Made by a program: the position numbers and the translations under genes
Shown here: piece after piece, positions 54,216-61,645 of the stretch
How positions within the stretch are numbered: the stretch's first letter is position 1
Layout of the letters: every line of letters begins with the position of its first letter
Source of the DNA: Bog-473 sp963753115
GTDB taxonomy: Bacteria > Actinomycetota > Acidimicrobiia > Acidimicrobiales > RAAP-2
Length of the DNA stretch: 64,000 nt
NCBI GenBank assembly: GCA_963753115.1
Contig: CAVWBB010000025.1
Location: 62,001-126,000 of the forward strand
Reading direction: 5' to 3'
Notes under the pieces: model-generated
Databases searched by the model: none
Seen by the model: the letters and a program-made list of their open reading frames with translations, nothing else
What the model was told of the DNA's origin: nothing

Positions 54216-54516
54216 GGCGCATCAACGTGGCATCGCGGTCACTGATAAATCGGTGGATCCGTCCTTGCTTTCAAAGGGAAGAGCTGAGGATTGACGCCGC
54301 CGGCCGGTGAGTGACGCTAGGAGAGGTCATTGGGACCGGTTGGGGCATGTTCCATTTCTGCGTGGGCACGTTGTGGGCACGACGGCCGATCGCAATCACC
54401 CATTAGGCCTCTGCTAGGGACGATGCCGACAGAGCCGCGCGACCTCACGCATTTGCATCGCGAGGGTCCTGGCCAGGGATCGACGTCTCGCTTGAGAGCG
54501 AGCCCTGGTCAGGCTC
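54216..54516. other. Island right end, non-coding
   Basis: 301 bp without a supported gene. It holds the right TGGGCACG pair and runs to the right attachment repeat. No integrase remnant is visible on either strand. Confidence 0.55.
54363..54382 (+). repeat. Right inner TGGGCACG pair, candidate integrase arm site
   Basis: TGGGCACGTTGTGGGCACGA, one base different from the left copy at 44321-44340. It ends 134 bp before the right attachment repeat. Confidence 0.6.
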
Positions 54517-54565
54517 TTCCGGTGGTCGGGACCGGCGTCGATCCGGTGACCTCACGCTTTTCAGG
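54517..54565. repeat. Right attachment site within tRNA-Phe
   Basis: The 49-bp direct repeat partner of 44141-44189. It covers the tRNA-Phe 3' half plus six flanking bases. Confidence 0.85.
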
Positions 54566-54595
54566 CGCGCGCTCTACCAACTGAGCTACCCGACC
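54523..54595 (-). tRNA. tRNA-Phe (anticodon GAA)
   Basis: On the minus strand GGTCGGG pairs with CCCGACC as a 7-bp acceptor stem. The D arm has GCTCAGTTGGTAGAGC, the anticodon loop CTGAAAA gives GAA, and the T stem is ACCGG/CCGGT. The CCA end is not encoded (A then CC then G). 73 nt. The gene is intact although the island's right attachment site lies in its 3' half. Confidence 0.93.
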
Positions 54596-54638
54596 GGGTA
54601 ACCGGGTTCCCACCGCCCGAAGGCGGTCCGGAACTCGG

Positions 54639-54716
54639 TGGCGGACCTGACGGGATTTGAACCCGCGACCTCCGCCTTGACAGGGCGGCGTGCACTCCGA
54701 GCTGCACCACAGGTCC
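54639..54716 (-). tRNA. tRNA-Asp (anticodon GTC)
   Basis: On the minus strand GGACCTG pairs with CAGGTCC as acceptor stem. The anticodon loop CTGTCAA gives GTC, the T arm has GGGTTCAAATCCC, the discriminator is G and an encoded CCA follows. Located 43 bp upstream of tRNA-Phe on the same strand, probably co-transcribed. Confidence 0.93.
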
Positions 54717-54829
54717 GTGGCAATGGCCATCCCGCTCCCCGGTTCCGGATCAACCCGGCCGCTGAGCAGCCCTTCACTCTAGCCCGTCCCTGATTCGGCC
54801 CCACCCTCGGGAAAGAGCCTCCAGCAGGC

Positions 54830-55582
54830 TTACGGCGTGGCAGCCCGCAGGGTGATCACGCCAGATTCGAAGGCCGAGTACCGGGCTTGGTCGAGGGCGG
54901 CGGCGAGGGCCGTGGCGCACAGGCGATCGGTGATCTCCTCGGCCTCGTCATGCCGCTGCTTGATGGCGGCGAAATCCGGGAAGGGCTCCGACCACCCGAA
55001 GAACTTCGCCTGGCCCGGGCCCTCATTGGTCAGGATGGCCTCCAAGGGTGAGAGTCCGACGGCGGTCGTGGCGACCAGATGCACCCCGCCCCGCCACTCG
55101 CGCAGGATCTGCATCAGTTGCGCGGCTTGCCCTGCGGCGGATTCGGCCCGGGTGGCATTCCGCCATCCAACGAAGAGCGGAATGGCCGACCCTTCGAGTC
55201 CGTCGACGAGGTCCGAGGTGACCGCGACGATCTCCCCCATCCCCTCCACGTCGGCGTAATGCTTCTCGCCCCACTTCCCGTGCGCCTCCGCCATGCGCAC
55301 CGCCGCCCCGCTGGCGCCGGCAACCCCCACACCCTCGGAGAACATGGCGTGCACCGTGTTCGGCTCGAACCACCCGAAGGCAGACGTCACGACGTCCGCA
55401 CCGACATCGCCGAGCATGCCTCCCCGACCGGCGAAGTAGAAGGCGAACGGGTTGGACCAGCCCCACTCGGCGGCCCAACCGGCGATGTCGGGGCTGAGGT
55501 AGGCGGCGGTGCCGATGTCGTGGATGGGGACTGACGTCGCCTTGACGACGGCGAGCGCGGCATCGTGCTCATGTGCGCCCAT
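54830..55582 (-). CDS. SCO6745-like protein
   Basis: 250 residues, helical, with VPIHDIGTAAYLSPDIAGWAAEWG and NPFAFYFAGRGGMLGDVGADVVTSAFGWF. It ends in a conserved region HLVATTAVGLSPLEAILTNEGPGQAKFFGWSEPF. These match, from memory, the actinobacterial SCO6745 family of unknown function. It is downstream of the 55600-56130 gene by 17 bp and likely in one transcript with it. No catalytic motif is obvious. Confidence 0.7.
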   Translation of the reverse strand: MGAHEHDAALAVVKATSVPIHDIGTAAYLSPDIAGWAAEWGWSNPFAFYFAGRGGMLGDVGADVVTSAFGWFEPNTVHAMFSEGVGVAGASGAAVRMAEAHGKWGEKHYADVEGMGEIVAVTSDLVDGLEGSAIPLFVGWRNATRAESAAGQAAQLMQILREWRGGVHLVATTAVGLSPLEAILTNEGPGQAKFFGWSEPFPDFAAIKQRHDEAEEITDRLCATALAAALDQARYSAFESGVITLRAATP

Positions 55583-55599
55583 ATGGGGACTCCCTTGGA

Positions 55600-56130
55600 T
55601 CAGTTCGATTCGAGCGGGATGGATGACGTCGTGCGCAGGACGCGTCGCATGCCGGGAATCGTTCCGACGACGGCCTCCATGAGCCGAGCGAGATCGGTCA
55701 CGACCGTGTCCAGGTGCGTGAAGCGGTCATCGAGCAGGCCGACGACACTCGAGAGCTCCGGCGAGACCTCTTGCAGGGACCGGGTGGCCTTGGGGAGTTC
55801 GTAGGCCAATTCGATCGCCACGCCGCTCAGCCGCTCGGTCAGACCACGGAGAGCCAGGGCGGAGTCGGACAGGGACGGGAGCGACGCGTCGAGGATGCCG
55901 ACAGCCTGCTCCAGTCCCGAGACGGCGCTCGAGATTCCCAGGGCGGCGAAGTCCATGCCCGTCCCGGCCCTGTTGACGCCGCCTTCGAGCCGCTCGAGCA
56001 GCGTCGTCAGGCGGTCCATGCGCTCGGCGACGTTGTTCACGGCTTCGAGCGTGGCCAGGGCCGAGGAGGGGAGACGAACGACGGCTGCCGGGAAACCGAT
56101 CATCGCCTCGAGAAACGACTGAGATTCCAC
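55600..56130 (-). CDS. Hypothetical coiled-coil-like protein
   Basis: 176 residues, almost entirely helical with heptad-like Leu/Val spacing (VAERMDRLTTLLERLEGG, SSAVSGLEQAVGILDASL, LSSVVGLLDDRFTHLDTVV). It starts with a short hydrophobic piece (AMIGFPAAVVRLPSSAL) that could touch the membrane. The pattern resembles small actinobacterial proteins next to lipid-metabolism genes. No function can be assigned. Confidence 0.55.
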   Translation of the reverse strand: MESQSFLEAMIGFPAAVVRLPSSALATLEAVNNVAERMDRLTTLLERLEGGVNRAGTGMDFAALGISSAVSGLEQAVGILDASLPSLSDSALALRGLTERLSGVAIELAYELPKATRSLQEVSPELSSVVGLLDDRFTHLDTVVTDLARLMEAVVGTIPGMRRVLRTTSSIPLESN

Positions 56131-56191
56131 ACCTTGATCATGGGGGCGAACGAGGCCAGGTGTCCAGTTCCTGCCTCTCGCTCGGGAGGGG

Positions 56192-56872
56192 TCACTTCAG
56201 CTCCGTCTCAATGGCCTCGTGGAGCTGGTCGAGCACCGGCTTGCGGACGCGCCTTTTGGTGGCGGCGTGTGCAACACGGTCGACCGCACCGAGGTCCTGG
56301 GCCACGCCGAGCGCGAGGGACTCGAGGTCCTGCGCCGACACCACCGTGTCGAGGAGGCCGGCTTCTCTTGCCGACTGAGGGTCGAACATGTCACCGGTCA
56401 CGGCGGCGTGATCGAAATGCGCCGGAGTGAGCCGGTGCCGGGCGAGCACGACTGCGAACCAGGGGAGCGTGAGCCCGATCCGGACCTCGTTGAGTCCCAG
56501 TCGGTATGGCCCGTCAGTCCCGATCCGGGCGTCGGCTGCCATCAGGAGGAACGCGCCCGCCGGAAAGGCGTGCCCGGTGCACGCGACGACGACCGGCGCG
56601 GGGAAGGAGAGGATCCGCTCGGCCAGGGACGCGCCGAGCCTGAGGAGGGTGACGACGTCGGCGCGTGGTCCGCCGAGTGTCTTCAGGTCGAACCCCGCCG
56701 AGAAGCAGCCCGGCCGCCCTTGCAACAGCACGACCGTTCCGTCGTGCTCGGCCTGGTCGAAGGCCTCGTGGAGCGACCGCAGCATGGGGATGGAGAAGAC
56801 GTTGACCTTCCCGTCGTCCACCGTGACGGTGCTGACCAGGTCAGAGCGGGTGTACGTGAGGGCGTCTGCCAT
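56192..56872 (-). CDS. Enoyl-CoA hydratase/isomerase family protein
   Basis: 226 residues from an ATG at 56872. Crotonase-fold motifs: VTVDDGKVNVFSIPMLRSLHEAF, the oxyanion segment GCFSAGFDLKTLGGPRADV and VVVACTGHAFPAGAFLLMAADARIG. The usual catalytic Glu region reads EVRIGLTLPWFAVVLARHRL. It should act on a CoA thioester by hydration or isomerisation, or as a related reaction. It is divergent from a TetR gene, with two operator-like palindromes in between. Confidence 0.85.
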   Translation of the reverse strand: MADALTYTRSDLVSTVTVDDGKVNVFSIPMLRSLHEAFDQAEHDGTVVLLQGRPGCFSAGFDLKTLGGPRADVVTLLRLGASLAERILSFPAPVVVACTGHAFPAGAFLLMAADARIGTDGPYRLGLNEVRIGLTLPWFAVVLARHRLTPAHFDHAAVTGDMFDPQSAREAGLLDTVVSAQDLESLALGVAQDLGAVDRVAHAATKRRVRKPVLDQLHEAIETELK

Positions 56873-56904
56873 GGCACCTCCTGGTGGGGTGGGGCACTTA
56901 TAAT

Positions 56905-56930
56905 GAAACCATGTTTCGGAACAATGTTTC
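56905..56930. promoter_or_regulatory. Two adjacent TetR operator-like palindromes
   Basis: GAAACCATGTTTC (56905-56917) is a perfect 5-bp-arm inverted repeat. GGAACAATGTTTC (56918-56930) is an imperfect copy directly after it. A TATAAT hexamer (56899-56904) precedes them on the plus strand. The sites lie between the crotonase gene (start 56872) and the TetR gene (start 56979). Confidence 0.65.
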
Positions 56931-56978
56931 AGTATTCGGGGCCGGTGGTCAAATGACCCCCACGAACTGCCCTTTCTG

Positions 56979-57581
56979 ATGCCGCGCACCAAGCAGCGCA
57001 CTCCCGAGCTGCGAGGCCGAGTGCTTGCCGCCGCCGCCGACCTGCTGGCCGACGAGGGTGCGGCGGGCCTCACCGCGCGGTCGCTGGCCGCCCGTGCGGA
57101 GACGTCCGCCCCGGCCGTCTACGAACTGTTCGGGGACAAGGCGGGAGTCGTGCGGGAGCTGTATTTCGAGGGTTTCCGCCAACTGGGTTCCGAGCTGGCG
57201 GCGTTGGCTGAGACCGAGGACCCGGTGGCCGACCTCTGGAACCTCGCCAGCGCCTACCGCCGGTTCATCCGGGCCAACCGCGAGCTGGCCGAGGTCATGT
57301 TCTCCCGACCGTTTACGGATTTCTCGCCGGGAGCGGAGGAGTTGGCGGCGACGAGCTCGGTCCGCGTCCTCATCGTCGGCCGGGTACGCCGCTGCATCGA
57401 CGCTGGGCGGCTGCGAGGTGACGAGACAGACGTGGCCCACGTCCTGGTCGCGTTGATCCAGGGCATGGCGTTCGCGGAGGCCGCGGGACGGCTGGGGACG
57501 TCGACGGAGTCCATCGAGCGGCGTTGGCGCCTGGCCATCGGCGCGGCCCTCAACGGATTCGGTGCCCGTTCCGCCCAGTGA
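56979..57581 (+). CDS. TetR-family regulator
   Basis: 200 residues from an ATG at 56979. The N-terminal HTH is LLADEGAAGLTARSLAARAETSAPAVYELFGDKAGVVREL, followed by a helical ligand domain with WNLASAYRRFIRANRELAEVMF and AHVLVALIQGMAFAEAAGRLG. TetR proteins repress a divergent gene until a ligand, often a lipid or CoA ester, binds. The divergent crotonase gene and the operator pair support this. Confidence 0.9.
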   Translation: MPRTKQRTPELRGRVLAAAADLLADEGAAGLTARSLAARAETSAPAVYELFGDKAGVVRELYFEGFRQLGSELAALAETEDPVADLWNLASAYRRFIRANRELAEVMFSRPFTDFSPGAEELAATSSVRVLIVGRVRRCIDAGRLRGDETDVAHVLVALIQGMAFAEAAGRLGTSTESIERRWRLAIGAALNGFGARSAQ

Positions 57582-57601
57582 TCGGGCGCAACACCGCAGC
57601 A

Positions 57602-58436
57602 CTACCGGTGCCGGGCGGCGGCACCCCTCGTGAGGACTGACTGGTAGAGCGCGGCCGGCAGGCGCGCGACGAAGTCGATCACCTTCGCATCGGGACCGAC
57701 GAGCGCGCGCCGGCGGTCGCGGCGGATGGCGGTGAGGATCTGCCCCGCTGCCTTCTCGGGGCTGGTGATGAAAGCACGCTCGAAGTCCCTGACCGCCTTC
57801 TCGGGATCCCCTGCCAGGTCACGGACGCTCGCGTCCATGCGGGCATTGCGCGCGATGTTCGTCTTGATGCCGCCCGGGTGGACCGTCGTCGCCGAGACGT
57901 TGGCGTGTTCGATCTCGAGTTCCATGCGCAGGGTGTCGGTGAACCCCCGGACCGCGAATTTGGCGGCGTTGTAGGCCGACTGGGACGGCACGCTGATGAG
58001 GCCAAAGACGCTGGAGAGATTCACGATGTGACCCTCGCCGGACTGCTTCAGATAGGGCAGGAAGGCCTTCGATCCGTACACCACGCCCCAGAAGTTGATG
58101 TTCATGAGCCACTCGAAGTCCTCGTAGGACATCGACTCGACGGTGGCGCCCAGACGCGACCCCGGCATTGTTGATGATCAGGTTGACGCGACCGTGATCG
58201 GCGACAACCTGATCCGCCCAGGCGTAGACGGCCTCCCGGTTGGCGACGTCCAGCTGCTGGGAGGTGACCTTGACCCCGAAGCCTTCGCACTGCGCCACCG
58301 TCTCGGCGAGTCCCGAGTCGTCGATGTCACTGAGGGCGAGGTGTGCCCCGCGTCGAGCCAGGGCGTTGGCGAGCGCTCGCCCGATGCCCGAACCGGCTCC
58401 GGTGATGGCGGCCACACGACCGCGGAAATCCTGCAT
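57602..58436 (-). CDS. Short-chain dehydrogenase/reductase, one apparent frameshift
   Basis: About 277 residues from an ATG at 58436. The Rossmann motif is AAITGAGSGIGRALANALARRG, then LDVANREAVYAWADQV and NLIINNAGVAS. A GGG run at 58149-58151 seems one G too long; removing it joins NNAGVASG to ATVESMSYEDFEWLMNINFWGV. The catalytic region is intact: VNLSSVFGLISVPSQSAYNAAKFAV with Ser, Tyr and Lys. Family members oxidise or reduce alcohols with NAD(P). It lies 18 bp downstream of the flavin monooxygenase gene. Confidence 0.75.
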
Positions 58437-58454
58437 CGTGTTCCCCTCTCCGTG

Positions 58455-59973
58455 TCAGGAGCCGACGTTCTCGAGGGTCTTCTCCGGGATCCTCGGGCCG
58501 GAGAATTCCATGATGGCGTCGTCAATCTCGCTCATCTTCAGTGCGCGGTAGTCGCGCAGGTAGCTCTGGTGCACCTTCCAGGGGTACTTCGTCCCCTGCT
58601 TTGGCAGGAGGTGGGCCGAGCGCTGGATGTATCCCGAGGTCAGTCCGAGGATGGGGCCCGCCGTCGCGGCGGCGTCCCGGTTGCGGGGCACACACTCGGT
58701 CAGGCCGCGTTCGTGCATGTAGCTGAGCAGCCGGCACACGTAGTCGCACGTGAGATCGCACTTCAGCGTCCACGACGCGTTGGTGTACCCGATGGCCAGC
58801 GCCATGTTCGGGACGCCCTCGAGCATCATCCCCTTGTAGGTGAGCCTGGTCGCGGCGTCGACAGGCTCGCCGTCCACGCTGAGCGCGATGCCACCCAGGA
58901 ACAGCAACTCGAGGCCGGTCGCGGTGACGATGATGTCCGCCTCGATCTCCTGCCCCGACGTGAGCAGCAGGCCGCTCTTGGTGAAGCGCTCGATGTGGTC
59001 GGTGACGACCGATGCCGCACCCGAGGAGATGGTCTTGAAGAGGTCGCCGTTCGGCACGGCGCAGAAGCGCTGGTCCCAGGGGTCGTAGCGCGGCGTGAAG
59101 TGGGTGCCGATGTCGTAGCCGGGAGGCAGCTGGCGTTCCAGGCCCTTGGCCAGCATCCGTCGGACCAGCTTCGGGTACTTGCGGCTCACCTGGTAGAAGG
59201 CCTGAGTGAGGAGGGCGTGCAGCCACTTGGCCGCGGTCCCGGCCTGTTTCGCAGGAAGGATCTTGCGCAACAGCGCCACCGCAGGGCTCTTCTCGGGCAG
59301 GGAGGCCACGTACGTCGGCGACCGCTGCAGCATGGTGACATGGGCGGCCGACCGCGCCAGCGCGGGGACCAACGTGACGGCGGTCGCCCCGCTGCCGATG
59401 ACCACGATCCTCTTGCCGGCGAAGTCCAGCCCCTCGGGCCAGGCCTGTGGGTGCACGATGGTGCCGCCGAAGTCGTCCATGCCCTCGAAGTCGAGGCAGG
59501 TACCCGTGGTCGTAGCGGTAGTAGCCACTGCAGGAGAAGAGGAAGGAGGTCGTGAGCTCGATCGTCTCCTTGGTGTCGGTCCGCTCCGCTGTGATGTGCC
59601 AGCGCGCATCAGGGCTCGACCAGGCGGCGGCAGTGATGCGGTGGTTGAAGCGAATGCGCGTGTCGATGCCGGACTCCCTCGCTGTGTCCTTGATGTACTG
59701 CAAAATGGAGTCGCCGTCGGCGATCGACTTCTCGCCGTCCCACGGTCGGAACGAATAGCCCAAGGTGTGCATGTCCGAATCGGAACGGATGCCGGGATAG
59801 CGGAAGAGGTCCCACGTCCCGCCGATGGCGTCGCGGGCCTCGAAGATCGCGTAATCCACCCAGGGACACTCGCTCTGGAGGTAGTGGGCGGCACCGATCC
59901 CGGACAGCCCGGCGCCCACGATCAGAACGTCGAGGTGCGTCGACTCCGCCGCCCCTTCCGTCGTTGCTGCCAT
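58455..59973 (-). CDS. Flavin-containing monooxygenase (Baeyer-Villiger-like), one apparent frameshift
   Basis: About 505 residues from an ATG at 59973. The FAD motif is VLIVGAGLSGIGAAHYLQ, the Baeyer-Villiger-type region has FEARDAIGGTWDLFRYPGIRSDSDM, and the NADP motif is VVIGSGATAVTLVPALA. Near 59500 one base appears inserted; removing it joins DHGYLP to DFEGMDDFGGTIVHPQAWPEG. The C-terminal half is intact with the family's DIIVTATGLELLFLGG. It inserts oxygen next to ketones or at heteroatoms using NADPH. It overlaps the upstream PF10118 hydrolase gene, which suggests one operon for steroid-like or lipid substrates. Confidence 0.8.
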
Positions 59974-60860
59974 CAGGCTGCTGCTCCGATCAGTTTGTCG
60001 TTCAAGGTGCCGCGCTCGCCGAAGAGCTCGTTCCTCCAGGTTTGCACCAACTCGGTGGTGTCGCTGTCGTCGGGGTGGAAGCCCGGTCGGTTGTAGTCCT
60101 TCAGCTGCGCCCAGATGGCCGGGTCGACGAGCGGCGAGTTCCGCAGTCGCCTCCAGCTCGTGCGCAGGGTGCCACGGCGGTAGGTGGCGCGGTCGCCCAG
60201 CAGTGAGAGCACCACGGCCAGTCCCATGCCGAGGACGAACCCGAAGCGAAAGAAGTTCATCGTCCAGACCCGCAGTCGTTCGCCACCACCGACCGCCTTG
60301 TAGACGTCGAACGCCACTGCTTTGTGCTCGGATTCCTCGAGTGCGTGCCAGACGAAGAGGTCGCGTACGGCCTCCGCACCCATCAGGTCGCGGATCTCCT
60401 CGTTCCTCAGCACGAGTTCCGCCAGCGTGGCGGTGAAGTGTTCGAGCGCCGCCGTGGCGGCCAGATTCGAGATCGGGGGAAGGATGCGCTCGCGGAACCG
60501 CAGCCCGACCCGGGTGACACGCTCGTACCGCTTCGTCGGATAGCCCAACTCGCCGAGCCTGTCGTTGAAGACGCGGTGCTCGCGTCCGTGCACCGCCTCC
60601 TGCCCGATGAAGCCGGCAACCTGGCGCTTGAGCGCAGGGTCGGTGATCCGGTCGCGGTAGTGACGGACCGATCGGACGAAGTAGTCCTCCCCGTCGGGGA
60701 ACACGGACGACAACGCCGCGATGACGTGTCCCGAAATGAGGTCGCCGTCGGCGGCGAAGTGCCGGGGCAGGTCCCGCATGGATGCCTCGAAGGTCATGCG
60801 CCGGGTCGGGACCTTCCGCTCGGGGTTGCTGGTCTGGGCCATGGTGGCCGTGTGCATCAT
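59973..60860 (-). CDS. PF10118-type metal-dependent hydrolase
   Basis: 295 residues from the ATG at 60860; an internal Met at residue 7 is an alternative. Ferritin-like helices carry metal-binding signatures: FIGQEAVHGREHRVFN, AALEHFTATLAELVL and FVWHALEESEHKAVAFDVY, which give the E...ExxH-type diiron ligands. Two hydrophobic helices follow (FFRFGFVLGMGLAVVLSLLG). The family is annotated as predicted metal-dependent hydrolases. It is the first gene of the operon with the monooxygenase and SDR, and divergent from a TetR gene. Confidence 0.85.
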   Translation of the reverse strand: MMHTATMAQTSNPERKVPTRRMTFEASMRDLPRHFAADGDLISGHVIAALSSVFPDGEDYFVRSVRHYRDRITDPALKRQVAGFIGQEAVHGREHRVFNDRLGELGYPTKRYERVTRVGLRFRERILPPISNLAATAALEHFTATLAELVLRNEEIRDLMGAEAVRDLFVWHALEESEHKAVAFDVYKAVGGGERLRVWTMNFFRFGFVLGMGLAVVLSLLGDRATYRRGTLRTSWRRLRNSPLVDPAIWAQLKDYNRPGFHPDDSDTTELVQTWRNELFGERGTLNDKLIGAAA

Positions 60861-60909
60861 CTCTCTCTCGCCTCCCGCTCGGCTGATGCGCTCAATGGTA
60901 GACTAAATG

Positions 60910-60930
60910 AGAGATTTCCTCAAATTCTCT
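60910..60930. promoter_or_regulatory. Imperfect inverted repeat, candidate TetR operator
   Basis: AGAGATTTCC and TCAAATTCTCT form an imperfect inverted repeat (arms AGAGA/TCTCT) in the AT-rich gap between the PF10118 gene (start 60860) and the TetR gene (start 60950). Confidence 0.4.
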
Positions 60931-60949
60931 ATTTTCTTGGAGCAGAGCG

Positions 60950-61564
60950 TTGACCCCTGAAGCCGACCCGACCCCGGAGACCAAGGGAGCCCAGACGCGC
61001 CGGGCGATCCTGCAGGCGGCGATCACCCGGTTCGGCCGGGACGGGTTCCGCTCGACCTCGGTCGTGGACATCGCCCGGGATGCCGCCGTCGGGGGCACCG
61101 TGGCCTACGCCTACTTTCCGAACAAGGAAGCCCTGTTCCTCGCTGCCGTCGACGAGGACGCGGCGGGTGTGATCCAGGAGGGCCTGGCCACCGTCCTCGA
61201 CGTGGCCGACGTCCGGCGCTGGCACGACACGTTGATCTTCACCCTGGTGGAGGCGGTCGAACGCCATCCTCTGGCGCGACGCCTCCTGGCCGGCCTCGAG
61301 CCCGATGTGACCTTCCGGGTGCTGGAGATCCCGGCCCTGAACGAGCTGCGCAAAGCCTGCACGGAACTCCTGCGCACGGGTCAGGCCGCCGGGACGGTGC
61401 GGGCCGATATCGACCCCGCCACGGTCGGGAGCGGCATCATCGCCCTCATGCTGGCCGTCCTGATGTCGGTCACCCAGGTCGGCAACGAGGCGGCGGTGGC
61501 CTACTCGCACGACGTGGCCGCCGTCTTCGAGGCGGCGCTCACGGCCCCTCCAGCTCCCGGATAG
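60950..61564 (+). CDS. TetR-family regulator
   Basis: 204 residues from a TTG at 60950. The HTH is TRRAILQAAITRFGRDGFRSTSVVDIARDAAVGGTVAYAYFPNKEALF, a standard TetR_N domain, followed by a helical ligand domain (LLAGLEPDVTFRVLEIPALNELRKAC). It is divergent from the PF10118/monooxygenase/SDR operon and likely represses it. The inverted repeat in the gap is a plausible site. Confidence 0.88.
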   Translation: MTPEADPTPETKGAQTRRAILQAAITRFGRDGFRSTSVVDIARDAAVGGTVAYAYFPNKEALFLAAVDEDAAGVIQEGLATVLDVADVRRWHDTLIFTLVEAVERHPLARRLLAGLEPDVTFRVLEIPALNELRKACTELLRTGQAAGTVRADIDPATVGSGIIALMLAVLMSVTQVGNEAAVAYSHDVAAVFEAALTAPPAPG

Positions 61565-61618
61565 CCGGAGACCCGCGCCACCCTGGTCGGGAGGGAGTCA
61601 GCCTGGCTGATTCATGAC

Positions 61619-61638
61619 CCTGACGTTAACGTTAAACT
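61619..61638 (+). promoter_or_regulatory. Palindrome ACGTTAACGT, candidate MerR operator
   Basis: TGACGTTAACGTTAAAC surrounds a perfect 10-bp palindrome and lies just upstream of the MFS start at 61646. MerR-type regulators bind such palindromes between promoter hexamers; a MerR gene follows the MFS gene. Confidence 0.45.
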
Positions 61639-61645
61639 TCTGGGA

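Larger units (their letters stand above)
44141..54565. mobile_element. Integrated genomic island at tRNA-Phe, no integrase seen
   Basis: A 10.4-kb segment bounded by 49-bp direct repeats. The right copy lies in an intact tRNA-Phe gene. About 130 bp inside each repeat is a TGGGCACGTTRTGGGCACGA pair (44321-44340 and 54363-54382), as expected for integrase arm sites flanking an attP core. Ten cargo genes lie between. None is a recombinase, transposase, relaxase or phage gene. The element is therefore either decayed or mobilised in trans. Three of its transcription units share one upstream element. Confidence 0.75.
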
